DNA of 64,000 bases from Paenibacillus sp. W2I17 (GCF_030815985.1 NZ_JAUSXM010000001.1:1054001-1118000), one strand, 5' to 3'. Positions 24,916-35,949 are shown, numbered from the stretch's first letter. A program made the numbers and translations. Notes: generated from the sequence alone by a model not told the origin.

Positions 24916-27900
24916 CTACTCTCGTACCGTCACATTTAATTTGTGTGATCTGGTTTCCCCTGAAGAATTGCGAAGTACAGCTTCATACTCGTAGATTCCG
25001 GGTACCCTTCCAGAGATTGAGGTAACCGCAGTCTGTGCACCAGGCGAATGAGATTGCAGTGATTGTGTTTCAATCAATACACCATTTTCGTAAAGTTCGT
25101 ATTCGGTTGCGTTTGTTCCCCACCACAGATTCATGGTGACATTATAGTTGCCGTCACCATCCCAGTTGTCGTTCGACAGAACAGCTTGCCCCGGGGAAGC
25201 ATCCGTTACGATGACTGTCAGTGGAACACTCATGGTTGAACCCAGTGCATTGATCAATTCTCCAGTATAGATATAGGTGCCATTTTTCTTTCCAGTAATA
25301 TCAACTTGAACAGATTGTGCGGACGGGGATTGATCGACCAGAGAAATTTCTTTAATCAATTCACCATTCTCATACAGCTTGAACTGATTGCCGTTATTCC
25401 CCCACCACAGATTCATAGTGATTGTATAGTCTCCATCTTTGAGCCCCGTGTCGTAACCATTATTATCGGATAACACCGGAGTGCCTGGGGCACCGTTTGC
25501 TAGTGGCGTTGTCTGATGGAGCCATTCCTCCCACTTAATCAGCACACTTGCCTGCTCATCCGTAAATACGGTTCCTCTAGCTGCTTGAACGTCATTACCG
25601 TAGGATGCAAGCAATTGACGCGCTTTTGCTCCTTCACGATTGTTTGCTGCCTGTTTGGCCTGCTCCAACGTGTTTGTGAGCTGATCAGCAAGAACACCAG
25701 CATTAGGATCAGTCGATTCATCTGCAAAGACGTTGGTCAGATTGATCAGGCTGTCGAATGTAGCAATAACGCCAAAACGATATTCTACCGTCTGTTCCCA
25801 GCCAGCCAAATCGGAGACCGTTGCCGTAACCTGGTTCAGGCCGGGTTCCAGTGTATACGCAGGAGTGTCGAGAAGCACATCCTCCGGTTCTTCCACATCG
25901 GATACCGAATCGGAGGCTGTATAGCCAATTTCCACATGCTGATCAATGGTGTATTCGGTTTGACCATGAATTTCAATGGTTGGAGGTACGAGATCAATGG
26001 ATATGGACAAAGACTGTTCACTCTCTTTGTTACCGTCAACATCGACGCTCCAGTAGGTGATGGTATGTGTACCTTCTTCAGTTAGGGTCAACTGTGTGCC
26101 ACTCACCGTTTCGCCACCATTGATTTGATAATAGGTCCCTTCGATATCGGAATCTTCATCGCTTGCTGTGAAGGTTACTTGGACTGGAGAAGTATACCAG
26201 TCGTTCTGCGATTCTCCTTCCACAGTTGCCGTAGTATGCGGAGCCTTCTGTTCCGGAGATTCCCCTTCCAGCGTGACAAAATCAGATAGCGGAATATTCA
26301 ATTCCTTCACAAGTCGTGCCACGAGTTCAGACACCTTGATTGCGCCATTCATCTGCAAATGTGTATTGTCTTCCGTTGTACCTACCCACATGAATATCGA
26401 TTTGGTTCCTTCTGTGCCAAGCTCCTGGAAATGCTCCCAACTAGCTTGGTTCAGATCGATGATAAGCGTTTCCGTTTCCTGCGCCGTTTCTTTCATCGCC
26501 TGTACGTATTCCGGGAAGCTTTTATTTAGCACCTCTCCGGTAAAATCACGACGATTCACTGGCGTGACCAGAACTGGAATTGCCCCTCTCTGCAGAGCAC
26601 CGTTAATGTATTCTTTTAGATATACCTTAAATTGCTCAGGCGTAAGATAACGCTCTGGACGTGAAGGTGTGGAATCATTATGAGACCACTGCATGAACAG
26701 ATAATCGCCTTCTTGAATGTCGAGTAAAATATCGTTGAGATATCCACCGACCAGGAAGGTTTTGCTGCTCAAACCTCCAACTGCCCGGTTATCAATACTG
26801 ACTTCATTTGGATCAAAAAATCCACCTAACGTTTCTCCCCAGCCCGCTTGCGGACGGTAGTTCTCCGCGTAATTGGCCACAGTGGAATCGCTGGCCAAAT
26901 AAATAACAGGTTTATCGCTTGCACTGTGATCTGGCAGACGCTCCAGCTTCAGCGCATTGATCTTCGGTGCATTTCCGGTGAAATTGAAGTTAAAGACCCC
27001 ATCGATCAGGGCAATGTCATACGTGATTTCTTTGAATTCGCCCTTGGCAATGCTTGTAAGCGGCAGCTTTGTCATCTGTTCTACAACGACATTTGCGCTG
27101 GTCAATTCCTCCGCATCCCCGATGGTCATCGTTACCCGGTAATTCGCCGGCTCCATTTCCACCAGGAAAGAGGTACCGTTTACTCGTGTGAAATCTTCCT
27201 TGAGCAAATCTCCGGTTTCCCGGTTCTCATCTTTGGTGAGTGCAGTATCGGCAAAACCGTACCCGTTGCCTTCAATGTACGCTCTTTTGGCATCTACCTT
27301 GATGTATCCGTCGGCTGCGCTGCCGGCACCAAAGTCAAATTTGTATTCACTTGTCTCTTCGCTCGGTTCACTTGTCAATGAATCCTTCGCAACAGTTAGC
27401 ATGTTAAACGTATGGTCAACTTGAGCTTGGGTAGCTTCCGTATTGAATATAGCTTCCGCAGCTGCCAAAGCCCGGTTCACCACGGCCTTCGATGCATCTG
27501 TATAATCCGACAGATTCAGTGCTTTAATCTCATCGTACAGAGCGATTAAGGCCGTCTGATCGCCGCCCTCCGAAGAGAGCTGAGTGCCTTCAATCCGCAG
27601 GTTGTCGATCTGGGTAGTCCAGTTCAACGTGCCTCCACCGCCTTTTCTCGTTCCCAGGAACCGCATGGATCTGACGTTGTCCGCATATGCACCGGAACTC
27701 AGCGAGATATCTGCAATCGTTTGGGTAACTGTCGGATCGGCTAGGTTCGTTAATGTCAGATCCAATGTTTTCTCGGCAAAATTAACGGTTGCATCCACAT
27801 TGACCCACTGGTTCTTGGAAATATCTGTAGCCGTTCCCCCTTCGGGTATGGCTGTATCCCCTGTGCCGTAGTCTGGGTTATATGCACCGACAAAATAATG

Positions 27901-30900
27901 AATTTTGGTGCTTCCGGTTTTCGTATACAGCGTGAACAGGGCATTTTCGTTAGAATCCTGTATTGTGAGATGACCTTCTGATGGATAGGCACTCACATTA
28001 CCGGATTGCCAGTCAAAGTTCACGTTCACCTGATCGCCGTTTACGGCATCGAACAGACGGAATACCTTTGCCCGATTGCCCGATCCGGAACCCGCGACAG
28101 ACAGTACCTTATTTCCAGACTGTTCAACAACGGTTCCCGTCATGGTTCCTGCAATACCCGTAGCATTGACCATTGCATATTGGTAGTTGGCAGCGTCGCC
28201 TTCAAAATCCTCCTCATATAGCTGGGCTTCCGGCTCTGGTTCTGGCTCGGAAATATCCGGGTCGATGACCAGCGATGAGATGCTCAGCTCCATGTCTTTG
28301 ACCGCACCAGCAACGAGTCCGGCGATTTTCTGCGCACCATAGCTGCTGAAATGCGTATTATCGTTGATTCCATTCGGGTATTTTGGATATTCACCCGGAT
28401 TAGCATATAGGAACACTTTTTCCGAAGCTGTATTACCAATTTTGTCGTAGTAAGCAATACTCAACTTGCTGAGATCAATCAGTGGCACGTCCTGCTCTTC
28501 CGCCACTTCTTTGGCAGCCTGCACATAGGCAGGGAAACTGACGTTGAATTGCTGAGTCACTGTATTAAAATCCCTGCGTCCAACCGGAGTCAGCAATACC
28601 GGTGTAGCACCCCGTTGTTTGGCACCGTTTACATAACGAGCCAAGTAAATCTTATAGTCCTCCGGTGATGCGTAACGGTCCGGTATCCCTGCACTGGCGT
28701 CGTTATGACCAAAGGAAATGAAGAAGAAGTCCCCCGGCTTAATTCGCTGCAGGATTGTATCCAGACGACCGTCTACCATAAAGGATTTACTGCTTCGGCC
28801 ACCGATCGCATCGTTCACGATCACTGCCCCATTGGAGAAATAACGTCCGAACTGCTGGCCCCATCCTTCTTGAGGAGCCTGCGTTTCACTGTACGATTGC
28901 ATGGTTGAATCACCAGCCATATAGATCGTTGTTGCCGCACCAGCCGCTTTCTCTGGATATTTCTCGATGATGACGTCTTGAATGTCTATGGCTGTACCCG
29001 TGAAGAGAAGATCAAGCTGTCCATCCACCACAGCAATATCATAGGAATACTCCAGTGGTGTCCCTACTGTCACATTGGTTACGGCGAGCTTCTGAACGAA
29101 TTCGGATTTAACTCCAACGTTCGAGTCATTTGCATCATTGCCCAATCGCAGCGTCACCTTATAGTTGGCATTTGGCAGGTCAACAGCAAATGTCGTACCT
29201 GTTGCGACCGAAACCTGGTTTGCCCCTACCGTAACACCACTTGTATCCTGGAAGCCGTATCCCAGATCTTGTGCGTAGAGCGTATCCTGTATGTTTGTAC
29301 TTCCTGACGCAGTCTCTGTACCAAAATTAAAGCGGTAGACCGGCTCCAGCATTTCAGCTTCGCGAGTCAGCGCCAGATCGGCTTTAGGGAATGCTGTAGC
29401 TTCCGCTCCAAGATAAAAGCCGGTATGAGGCGGCTGGTTGTAGGCTACATTTTGCCAGGCTACGCCAAGTCGATACACAGGGTCCTGCATCAGCGTAGGG
29501 ATGCGATAATCTGAAGGAATGGTCGTCGTATAGAGACGATACTCCGAACTATCTTCGCTACGCAGCAGAAGCTCCTCACGCCAGTCGCCCAGAATGTCCG
29601 CCTGAAGTGCCGGATTGCCTTTGGTATGGTTGTTCGTTAACGTACCGGTTGCCCGGAAGATTTCATTCAGCTTTTTGTTTTGGTAATCCCACTTATAGAT
29701 GAGCGGAATTCCTTTGGCTGTGCCATTATCCCACTCATGGTCCAACAGCTCCCGCTGAAGATCTCCATCCCACCAGATGGCGAAATTGGCGGTTTTGGGC
29801 CCTTCGTCCACAGTGTAGATAGCCTCTCCGGCTGCTGAATAGGTATTGGTTACAGGTACACTTTGCCCGTTGGTAACGGTTGTGGCCCATGATTCGTAAC
29901 CCGGATAGTTCGGATCAATGTCCGCCGACATCCCGCGACCGGTGTCAAAACCTGTTTTCTCACCCCAGAGGATTTCACCTGTTGCCGCATTGCGCATCTC
30001 CAGTCCGTATGCCGCATCCGAATGCTCATGCACGCTTACGACCTGATAGCCCTCCCGGTTCGGATCGAGCTGGCCGGCATGCATGGCGTCACCGTGGCCG
30101 AGTCCGGTGCTGTACAGCAAGCTGCCGTCATCATCAATGGCCAAGGCGCCAAACATAATTTCGTCCTTGCCGTCCTTGTCGACATCCAGCACACTTAGAT
30201 TATGGTTGCCCTGTGATTGATATTGTGATCCTGCTTCGTTCGTGTCGAACGTCCAGCGTTTGACGAGTTCCCCGCCAACATAATCATAAGCAACAAGCAC
30301 TGTGCGGGTATAATAACCCCGGCTCATCACGACACTTGGCTTCGTACCGTCCAGATAAGCAATCGCGCCAAGGAACCGATCTACACGGTTGCCATAGCCG
30401 TCACCCCAATCGTTGACGTTGCCTCTTGGTGGATCATAATTCACGGTAGATACAGCCGCGCCAGTCTCACCGTTAAACAGCGTGAGATATTCTGGACCTG
30501 ACAGTATGTATCCGCCGTCGTTGCGATAATCCTTCGTGCCATCACCAATGACTGTGCCTTGGCCGTCCTTCGTGCCGTCCGCCGTCTTGACAACAACCTC
30601 GGCCTTTCCGTTGCCATCCAGGTCATACACCATTAACTGCGTATAATGTGCTCCGGCGCGGATGTTGACTCCCAGGTCAATCCTCCACAGCTTTGTGCCA
30701 TCCAGTTTGATGGCATCGATATACACATTGCCGGTATAACCTGCCTGCGAATTGTCCTTGGAATTGCTTGGACTCCACAGGAAAACAATTTCATACTCGC
30801 CATCCCCGTCCAAGTCAGCTACGGAAGCGTCACCTGCATAATAGGAGTAAGTTCCACCATCCTTAGTCCGGCCGTCGGCCGGTTTATCGAGCGGAATAGG

Positions 30901-31299
30901 GAGATAATCGTTATGCCAGACCGATACAACCTCCGGTTGCATTTGCTCTTTGCCTGCAATAACGGTGGAGATCTGATATTGCGAACTGTCGAAACCAGTG
31001 GTGTCTACATAGTTCGTCACATCGCTTATGGGCGATGCGTTCACTTTGGTTCCATTTTTATATATATTGAAAGCGATATCATCTGGATCGTTGTTTAAAT
31101 ACCTCCAGCTTAAAAAAACGCCGTTGTCTACAAGAACCGCAACCAATCCCCGGTTAAGATACTCTGCTTGGCGACCCGGCTGGCTGCTTGATGACTCTGC
31201 GCGTATCGGCGCCGGAGGGACAGCCAGTGAAATAACCATAAGGAGTGCTAAAAAAGATACAAACATCGATTTCTGGATGGAAACAGTTCTTCGGATCAT
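24916..31299 (-). CDS. Giant secreted rhamnogalacturonan lyase (PL11) with two CE12 acetylesterase domains
   Basis: 2127 residues, exported by a signal ending near AESSS (about 35). Domain order: PL11 rhamnogalacturonan lyase about 40-640 (calcium-binding [18 protein letters not shown] and DVDKDGKDE repeats, [16 protein letters not shown], as in YesW/YesX); malectin-like module about 655-780; CE12/SGNH esterase about 790-1010 ([29 protein letters not shown]); LamG-like about 1028-1220; FIVAR-like helix bundle about 1245-1310; second malectin about 1320-1450; second CE12 about 1462-1660 ([31 protein letters not shown]); an Ig/OmpL47-like module about 1690-1770; FIVAR-like about 1840-1920; two chitinase-A-like Ig modules with NLWWG about 1935-2025 and 2036-2125. 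Both esterase triads look intact. It would deacetylate and cleave RG-I pectin backbone outside the cell. No sortase or SLH anchor is seen. AAGGAGG precedes ATG 31299. Confidence 0.93.
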   Translation of the reverse strand: MIRRTVSIQKSMFVSFLALLMVISLAVPPAPIRAESSSSQPGRQAEYLNRGLVAVLVDNGVFLSWRYLNNDPDDIAFNIYKNGTKVNASPISDVTNYVDTTGFDSSQYQISTVIAGKEQMQPEVVSVWHNDYLPIPLDKPADGRTKDGGTYSYYAGDASVADLDGDGEYEIVFLWSPSNSKDNSQAGYTGNVYIDAIKLDGTKLWRIDLGVNIRAGAHYTQLMVYDLDGNGKAEVVVKTADGTKDGQGTVIGDGTKDYRNDGGYILSGPEYLTLFNGETGAAVSTVNYDPPRGNVNDWGDGYGNRVDRFLGAIAYLDGTKPSVVMSRGYYTRTVLVAYDYVGGELVKRWTFDTNEAGSQYQSQGNHNLSVLDVDKDGKDEIMFGALAIDDDGSLLYSTGLGHGDAMHAGQLDPNREGYQVVSVHEHSDAAYGLEMRNAATGEILWGEKTGFDTGRGMSADIDPNYPGYESWATTVTNGQSVPVTNTYSAAGEAIYTVDEGPKTANFAIWWDGDLQRELLDHEWDNGTAKGIPLIYKWDYQNKKLNEIFRATGTLTNNHTKGNPALQADILGDWREELLLRSEDSSEYRLYTTTIPSDYRIPTLMQDPVYRLGVAWQNVAYNQPPHTGFYLGAEATAFPKADLALTREAEMLEPVYRFNFGTETASGSTNIQDTLYAQDLGYGFQDTSGVTVGANQVSVATGTTFAVDLPNANYKVTLRLGNDANDSNVGVKSEFVQKLAVTNVTVGTPLEYSYDIAVVDGQLDLLFTGTAIDIQDVIIEKYPEKAAGAATTIYMAGDSTMQSYSETQAPQEGWGQQFGRYFSNGAVIVNDAIGGRSSKSFMVDGRLDTILQRIKPGDFFFISFGHNDASAGIPDRYASPEDYKIYLARYVNGAKQRGATPVLLTPVGRRDFNTVTQQFNVSFPAYVQAAKEVAEEQDVPLIDLSKLSIAYYDKIGNTASEKVFLYANPGEYPKYPNGINDNTHFSSYGAQKIAGLVAGAVKDMELSISSLVIDPDISEPEPEPEAQLYEEDFEGDAANYQYAMVNATGIAGTMTGTVVEQSGNKVLSVAGSGSGNRAKVFRLFDAVNGDQVNVNFDWQSGNVSAYPSEGHLTIQDSNENALFTLYTKTGSTKIHYFVGAYNPDYGTGDTAIPEGGTATDISKNQWVNVDATVNFAEKTLDLTLTNLADPTVTQTIADISLSSGAYADNVRSMRFLGTRKGGGGTLNWTTQIDNLRIEGTQLSSEGGDQTALIALYDEIKALNLSDYTDASKAVVNRALAAAEAIFNTEATQAQVDHTFNMLTVAKDSLTSEPSEETSEYKFDFGAGSAADGYIKVDAKRAYIEGNGYGFADTALTKDENRETGDLLKEDFTRVNGTSFLVEMEPANYRVTMTIGDAEELTSANVVVEQMTKLPLTSIAKGEFKEITYDIALIDGVFNFNFTGNAPKINALKLERLPDHSASDKPVIYLASDSTVANYAENYRPQAGWGETLGGFFDPNEVSIDNRAVGGLSSKTFLVGGYLNDILLDIQEGDYLFMQWSHNDSTPSRPERYLTPEQFKVYLKEYINGALQRGAIPVLVTPVNRRDFTGEVLNKSFPEYVQAMKETAQETETLIIDLNQASWEHFQELGTEGTKSIFMWVGTTEDNTHLQMNGAIKVSELVARLVKELNIPLSDFVTLEGESPEQKAPHTTATVEGESQNDWYTSPVQVTFTASDEDSDIEGTYYQINGGETVSGTQLTLTEEGTHTITYWSVDVDGNKESEQSLSISIDLVPPTIEIHGQTEYTIDQHVEIGYTASDSVSDVEEPEDVLLDTPAYTLEPGLNQVTATVSDLAGWEQTVEYRFGVIATFDSLINLTNVFADESTDPNAGVLADQLTNTLEQAKQAANNREGAKARQLLASYGNDVQAARGTVFTDEQASVLIKWEEWLHQTTPLANGAPGTPVLSDNNGYDTGLKDGDYTITMNLWWGNNGNQFKLYENGELIKEISLVDQSPSAQSVQVDITGKKNGTYIYTGELINALGSTMSVPLTVIVTDASPGQAVLSNDNWDGDGNYNVTMNLWWGTNATEYELYENGVLIETQSLQSHSPGAQTAVTSISGRVPGIYEYEAVLRNSSGETRSHKLNVTVRE

Positions 31300-31402
31300 T
31301 CGATTAACTCCTCCTTATCTAAAAATTCATTTTTAGAATCATCAGTTCGATCCTGCCCAGCTTGTTGTCATATGAACACAATTTACAGCCACCTCCTCTT
31401 TA

Positions 31403-31416
31403 TGTTACCGCTTACA
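31403..31416. promoter_or_regulatory. cre box between the pectin enzyme and its AraC regulator
   Basis: The minus strand reads TGTAAGCGGTAACA, matching the cre consensus at every fixed position and nearly palindromic. It lies 104 bp before the pectin enzyme ATG and 92 bp before the AraC ATG, so CcpA could repress either or both. Confidence 0.65.
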
Positions 31417-31507
31417 TTTATCTTACAGGTCTAAAAAAAGACAGACAATCTAAAAAATGTGACGTATTATATAAGATAATTGACTTTTTTAGGAAGGAGA
31501 TGAAACG

Positions 31508-32380
31508 ATGGTTCATACGGTTTCTTATGCTTTTCGTAATGACGATACATCAATCATGACACTGGACTCTATTGGATGGCAGATCGTTTCTAGCGAGGAA
31601 TATCGTTGTCCAAGCGATGATAGACCGGACCCGGGGCACGTCGTTTTTCAATACACACTTAATGGTCAGGGTTATCTGGATATTGACAATCAAACGATTC
31701 CTTTACCGAAGGGACATGCCCTACTTGTTAAAATCTCCGGAGAACATTGTTATTACTATAAACAAGAGAACAACGAACCATGGGAATTTATATGGATCAA
31801 CATTCGCGGGGATGAAGCCAACCGAATTTGGGATATGACCCATGATAATGAGGGACATGTCATTCGACGAAACGCGGACTCTCCCTTGATTCAAGAGTTA
31901 TGGCAAATTATCCATTTGATTCATCAAGAGAAAGTTACGGACAAGTATCGCTTGTCCATGCAAGTCTATCGGTGGTTGCTTATCCTGGTACAGACGAGTC
32001 GGGATGCGGAAAAGGATATTGGTGCCCTTTCCATAACAACGATTGAGAAATGTAAAAAATTCATTCGAGAGAATTATGCATCTCCATTGACGTTGGATCT
32101 TCTAGCCAGCCATTGCGATATTAATAAACACTACTTGTGCAGGTTATTTCAGAAATCCGAGAAAACATCACCGCTAGCCTATCTCAAAGACAGACGCATT
32201 GAGGTTGCAATTCGACTACTCCGCACAACGGAACTTCCGATTTCCCAAATTGGTCAACAATGCGGGTTTGAGAGTCCCAGCTATTTCGGCAAAGTTTTTC
32301 GGCAATATATGTCCATGTCGCCCAAAGAATATCGCTTGAATAAGTTAGAGTTTCCTTATGAGGCCATCTATTATGAGTAG
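31508..32380 (+). CDS. AraC family regulator divergent from the rhamnogalacturonan enzyme
   Basis: 290 residues: an N-terminal cupin-like sugar-binding domain (about 15-150, with QYTLNGQGYLDIDNQTIPLPKG) and a C-terminal pair of helix-turn-helix motifs (about 190-288: LDLLASHCDINKHYLCRLFQK and ISQIGQQCGFESPSYFGKVFRQ). ATG 31508 has AGGAAGGAG about 8 nt upstream. Divergent position points to control of the pectin enzyme gene. Confidence 0.93.
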   Translation: MVHTVSYAFRNDDTSIMTLDSIGWQIVSSEEYRCPSDDRPDPGHVVFQYTLNGQGYLDIDNQTIPLPKGHALLVKISGEHCYYYKQENNEPWEFIWINIRGDEANRIWDMTHDNEGHVIRRNADSPLIQELWQIIHLIHQEKVTDKYRLSMQVYRWLLILVQTSRDAEKDIGALSITTIEKCKKFIRENYASPLTLDLLASHCDINKHYLCRLFQKSEKTSPLAYLKDRRIEVAIRLLRTTELPISQIGQQCGFESPSYFGKVFRQYMSMSPKEYRLNKLEFPYEAIYYE

Positions 32381-32440
32381 CTAAACTCGCTGTTTGCTAG
32401 TTATCCTTGGATTGGGAACTGCTCTTATACCAATACAATA

Positions 32441-32468
32441 AAAAAAGCCGCTAGAATAGCGACTTTTA
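32441..32468. terminator. Bidirectional terminator between AraC and SDR genes
   Basis: AGCCGCT and AGCGACT (one mismatch) form a short stem around AGAAT, flanked by six A on the left and TTTT on the right. It separates the convergent AraC and SDR genes. Confidence 0.7.
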
Positions 32469-32509
32469 ATGGAACTATGTTTCTTTGTGTGCTTCGAAAA
32501 TTGATGCAC

Positions 32510-33247
32510 TTATTGAGCGGTGTATCCTCCATCTATGATGAGGCTATTTCCTGTCATATATGAAGAGTCGTCGCTAGCCAGGAACAGAACGGCTTTTGCC
32601 ATCTCTTCTGCTTGACCCAGACGTTTCATTGGTGTTGCCGCAGAAAGTGCTTGTTTGCTCTCTTCCGGGATAATTGGTGTATCGATGAAGCCAGGGCAAA
32701 GGGAGTTCACCCGAATATTCTGCTCAGCATACTCCAGCGCGAGCGAACGAGTCAGGTTTACAACGCCGCCTTTAGCTGCATTGTAGGCTGCAGAGCCAGG
32801 CGAACCAACCCATCCGTACATGGAAGCCGTGTTGACGATTGTACCTCCACCAATTTTGAGCATTTCGCGAATCGATTCACGAGCAACCAAGAATACGCCG
32901 TCCAGGTCAACATTGACTGTATTGCGCCATTCGGCATAATCAAGCTCATGCGTCGGATGAACACGTCCGATTCCCGCATTGTTGAATACGATATCCACTT
33001 GACCAAATGCTTCTACAGTTTGTTTGAAAATCTCAGAAACCTCTTCTTCACTTGTTATGTTTGCTTTAATAAAGAGAGCTTCTGCTTTAAGCGCTTTCAG
33101 TTCCTGCTCAAACGCCTTGCCTTTTTCTTCATTCAGATCCACCAAGACCACTTTAGCTCCTTCGGAAACGAATAAGCGAGCTGTCGCTGCACCAATCCCG
33201 GATGCTCCTCCTGTGATGACTGCAACTTTATCTTGAAGTTTGCCCAT
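32510..33247 (-). CDS. SDR family NAD(P)-dependent oxidoreductase
   Basis: 245 residues, cytosolic classical short-chain dehydrogenase. TGGASGIG (11-18) binds the cofactor; VLVDLN with Asp after the second strand favours NAD; NNAGIG is at about 90; the catalytic Ser-Tyr-Lys is in NTASMYG and YNAAKGG; the C-terminus SYMTGNSLIIDGGYTAQ is standard. The closest general labels are glucose 1-dehydrogenase-like or 3-oxoacyl-ACP reductase-like; the substrate is not deducible. It is divergent from a TetR gene and probably its target. Confidence 0.9.
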   Translation of the reverse strand: MGKLQDKVAVITGGASGIGAATARLFVSEGAKVVLVDLNEEKGKAFEQELKALKAEALFIKANITSEEEVSEIFKQTVEAFGQVDIVFNNAGIGRVHPTHELDYAEWRNTVNVDLDGVFLVARESIREMLKIGGGTIVNTASMYGWVGSPGSAAYNAAKGGVVNLTRSLALEYAEQNIRVNSLCPGFIDTPIIPEESKQALSAATPMKRLGQAEEMAKAVLFLASDDSSYMTGNSLIIDGGYTAQ

Positions 33248-33363
33248 GAATAAATCCCCCAGTATAATATTTTGAATAGCGCCTATATAAATAGTGCTAT
33301 ATGATGTTTACAAAACTAATTCTATGCTTAAAATTGTAACAATCCAATCATTAAGATGTGACC

Positions 33364-33386
33364 AAGTGTCTACCTCGTAGACACTT
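33364..33386. promoter_or_regulatory. Probable TetR operator between SDR and TetR genes
   Basis: A perfect 23-bp dyad: 10-bp arms AAGTGTCTAC (33364-33373) and GTAGACACTT (33377-33386) around CTC. It lies 38 bp before the TetR start and 117 bp before the SDR start. Size and symmetry are typical of TetR operators. Confidence 0.6.
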
Positions 33387-33423
33387 TATAAAACTATGTC
33401 TATATTTATAGGAGTTTTTTTGA

Positions 33424-34038
33424 ATGAATAATGAACTTACTGTGACATCTCAACATCGTAATCGAACCAAGGAGCACCTAAAAACCGCTCTGATTCAGCT
33501 CATTAAGAAAAAAGGATTTCATGGTGTTTCTGTCAAAGACATCGTTGATCAGGCGGGTTATAATCGCAGCACGTTTTATTTACACTACCAGGATAAATAT
33601 ATTCTCGCCGAAGAGTTGTTGAGTATGACACTCGAAGGATTGAGGGGCGCAGTAGGCAAACCCTATTGGCACGGTCAAAAGGTTTCAACCAACAAGCTGG
33701 ATGCCGAATCTTTTCAAATCGTGGATTATATCTACGAGCACCGTGATTTCTTCGAACTGATTCAATACGATGATACGTTACCCGGTCTACATACAGGCTT
33801 TCCACAAACCATACTCAAAATCTATCAGGAGCAATTTGTCTTTGAGACGATCAACAACTCCCCAGTGAACATGGACTATTTCAAGTACTATACCGCCTAC
33901 GGTTTTTTTGGACTATTGAACAATTGGATATTAAGCGGATATCGTGAATCACGCGAGGCATTTATAAAAAACGTGATTGAACTCACCAAAACGCATATTC
34001 ACTCTTTTCATTATGTCGGTAATACGTTTGAATCATGA
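33424..34038 (+). CDS. TetR/AcrR family transcriptional regulator
   Basis: 204 residues. The N-terminal helix-turn-helix is about 15-60 (KEHLKTALIQLIKKKGFHGVSVKDI and AGYNRSTFYLHYQDK). The C-terminal half (GYRESREAFIKNVIEL) resembles the TetR_C_33 ligand domain common in Bacillales. ATG 33424 follows AGGAG with a T-rich spacer. It likely represses the divergent SDR gene and itself through the dyad at 33364-33386. Confidence 0.9.
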   Translation: MNNELTVTSQHRNRTKEHLKTALIQLIKKKGFHGVSVKDIVDQAGYNRSTFYLHYQDKYILAEELLSMTLEGLRGAVGKPYWHGQKVSTNKLDAESFQIVDYIYEHRDFFELIQYDDTLPGLHTGFPQTILKIYQEQFVFETINNSPVNMDYFKYYTAYGFFGLLNNWILSGYRESREAFIKNVIELTKTHIHSFHYVGNTFES

Positions 34039-34061
34039 TCTCAAGTAAGTTGATTTGAACA

Positions 34062-34410
34062 TCACGATGAACGATATGTCTGCTTTAGATAACAGACCAG
34101 TTGCAGATGGAGCAGATGCTCCTGATTACTCAGGGACATGCCCAGAATCTCTTCGATTTTATGAATACGCTGATACAAAGTATTGATATGAATATGAAGT
34201 GCTGCCGCAGCTTGGACCGCAGAACCTCCACACGCCATATACGTCATCAGTGTTTCTTCTAGCCCACCGGTCTGCCCTTTGGCAGGCTGAAGTGGCTCGA
34301 ATACCTCTGCCATAAACGCATTCAAATCCTCAGCCGGTTGCCGGATAGACAACCGGTTAACACCAATATCCGTATATCGGATCGTCCCCTGTTCTTGCCA
34401 TGACCGTTAA
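34062..34410 (-). pseudogene. PucR-family regulator, C-terminal relic
   Basis: The 96 residues ending at 34062 carry the PucR C-terminal helix-turn-helix (LEETLMTYMACGGSAVQAAAALHIHINTLYQRIHKIEEILG). Reading upstream in the same frame gives TIRYTDIGVNRLSIRQPAED, the hallmark of the end of the PucR/CdaR middle domain (Y-x-D-L/I-G-x-x-R-L), and then a stop at about 34407. The N-terminal part is gone and a serine dehydratase tail begins there on the other strand, so this is a recombined remnant. Confidence 0.65.
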
Positions 34411-34449
34411 CGCGTCGATCGCAGGGTCATACCTCCACAACACACCTAT

Positions 34450-34603
34450 CTACTCAAGCAGCGTCATCCCTTCGGATGAGGTAGTGCAGGTCATGCTGGA
34501 GGTTGGATCAGCCATGCCTGAATCTCTGCGCGAAACAGCCGGCGGCGGCCTCGCCCAGACACCAACAGGGCGCAGAATCACAAGGGATTTACAGTATAAA
34601 TAA
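34450..34603 (+). pseudogene. L-serine dehydratase alpha chain, C-terminal relic
   Basis: A short plus-strand frame reads IPSDEVVQVMLEVGSAMP, continuing SLRETAGGGLAQTPTGRRI, and ends at 34603. This matches the C-terminus of SdaAA (IPADEVI...VG..MP..LRETALGGLAATPTG). The FeS-binding body and all upstream domains are missing. It abuts the PucR relic, marking a recombination or deletion joint. Confidence 0.65.
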
Positions 34604-34715
34604 AAAACGGGCATGTCATTTATACGAGAGGAATAAAAACCTCAAGGTACATGCATGCCTAATAATAAAAGAGACCATGACACCAGGTGGACAATGTTTT
34701 CTAGAGGCAAAATAA

Positions 34716-35447
34716 TTAATGTTCTAGTTTTGCAGAAAATTTTTTAGTACCTGTTTTATTAATTAAAGCAACTTCAAAATCAGATACCCATGTAAGTTCA
34801 CCTAGATGTTCAGCATAGGCAAATTCATCTGGTTGTTCTGATATGACCTTCTCTAAAAGTATTTGCGTACCATCTCGTTGTAAAATAGATATGAATATAT
34901 CCATGCTATCTACATTATGATGGCAAATGACTCTAGCATTGTACTTCTTATTAGGGCTCTTCACGGATTTTTTCCAAGTCCATTCATTTACATAATCTAA
35001 CTCCTCTATTTGCAAAGCTATCTCCCTAAATGGATCAATCTCCCAATTATTACGTAGAGCAAGTTTCTCTATGCCTTCCATTAGCAGGCGAAGCGTAGTC
35101 TTTTTTTTCTCCAACTCATTTTTTGCACTAAAGTCATTCAAACTAAATTGGATCGGTACCGAACACACACCAGAAACGTTAACAATACGTTCATCCGTAA
35201 TGTTTTCTACACATTCTATTAGGACTTTCCAACAATCTTTCGTTTTGTATTTCTCCAGCAGACGTTCATACATCGCTGTAATACAGCGAGTTTCCAAACT
35301 AAAAGAGCGTCTTTTCCATTTCCAATTCAACGCATAATCTAATTTTGTTGCTTCGTTGTACTCACATTTTTGTTTTTTCATTATAGATTCAATATTTTCA
35401 TCATCTACAATATACGGTAAATCCAAATCGAATTCCTTTAGATACAT
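34716..35447 (-). CDS. Hypothetical protein next to an Imm53 gene
   Basis: 243 residues, soluble, acidic/charged, without signal or membrane segment. No family was recognised. Features: many Trp-Lys pairs (WKWKRR, WTWKKS), a central basic helix AKNELEKKKTTLRLLMEGIEKLAL, and a C-terminal beta-rich part (VALINKTGTKKF). ATG 35447 follows AAGGAGAG. It lies 26 bp behind the Imm53 gene on the same strand in an AT-rich patch, so it may be another immunity protein. Confidence 0.7.
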   Translation of the reverse strand: MYLKEFDLDLPYIVDDENIESIMKKQKCEYNEATKLDYALNWKWKRRSFSLETRCITAMYERLLEKYKTKDCWKVLIECVENITDERIVNVSGVCSVPIQFSLNDFSAKNELEKKKTTLRLLMEGIEKLALRNNWEIDPFREIALQIEELDYVNEWTWKKSVKSPNKKYNARVICHHNVDSMDIFISILQRDGTQILLEKVISEQPDEFAYAEHLGELTWVSDFEVALINKTGTKKFSAKLEH

Positions 35448-35473
35448 CTGGTTCTCTCCTTGTTAGTGCATTA

Positions 35474-35773
35474 TTAACTTCTATCCAAACTCGAAGCCCA
35501 ATTTTTGAAGCAATTAAGCATCTCTTCTAAATTTTTTGCTCCCCCTGCACTGTGAAACACTCCATCTCTCACGATACAGTAGAACCAATCTTCTTCAGTT
35601 CTCTCTTCTTCAATCGAATCAAATGGCACATCTTCTAAATAGGTATCCGTCAAATCGATTTCGACAGACCAACCAGGATTATCTACAGTATCAATTCTCA
35701 CACCGTATGAATGTTCCCAATCGCCGTCACAATTTTCATAATACCAGCTTTGAATCCATTTTAGGCTATCCAT
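35474..35773 (-). CDS. Immunity protein 53 (Imm53) family protein
   Basis: 99 residues. The conserved Imm53 pattern is clear: LKWIQSWYYENCDGDWEHSYG, then DNPGWSVEIDLTDT, EEDWFYC and a late GGAKNLEEMLNCFKNW. These proteins neutralise nuclease-type toxin domains of polymorphic toxins. No toxin gene is in the window, so it is an orphan. It leads a two-gene unit with the hypothetical protein behind it. Confidence 0.85.
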   Translation of the reverse strand: MDSLKWIQSWYYENCDGDWEHSYGVRIDTVDNPGWSVEIDLTDTYLEDVPFDSIEEERTEEDWFYCIVRDGVFHSAGGAKNLEEMLNCFKNWASSLDRS

Positions 35774-35949
35774 CGTCGTGACCTCTTTTTTTGTTTTTTC
35801 TACTCTAGGAACTTATTATTTAAAGGAATCCTCATGCCATGTTTCATACTTTTCTCGTATGAATTACTTTTTAGTAATAATTTGCTTTTTTTATGTAGGG
35901 TATACTTAAAAGCAAGGAGAAAACTCTATTTCAAATCAAGGAGGTTATT

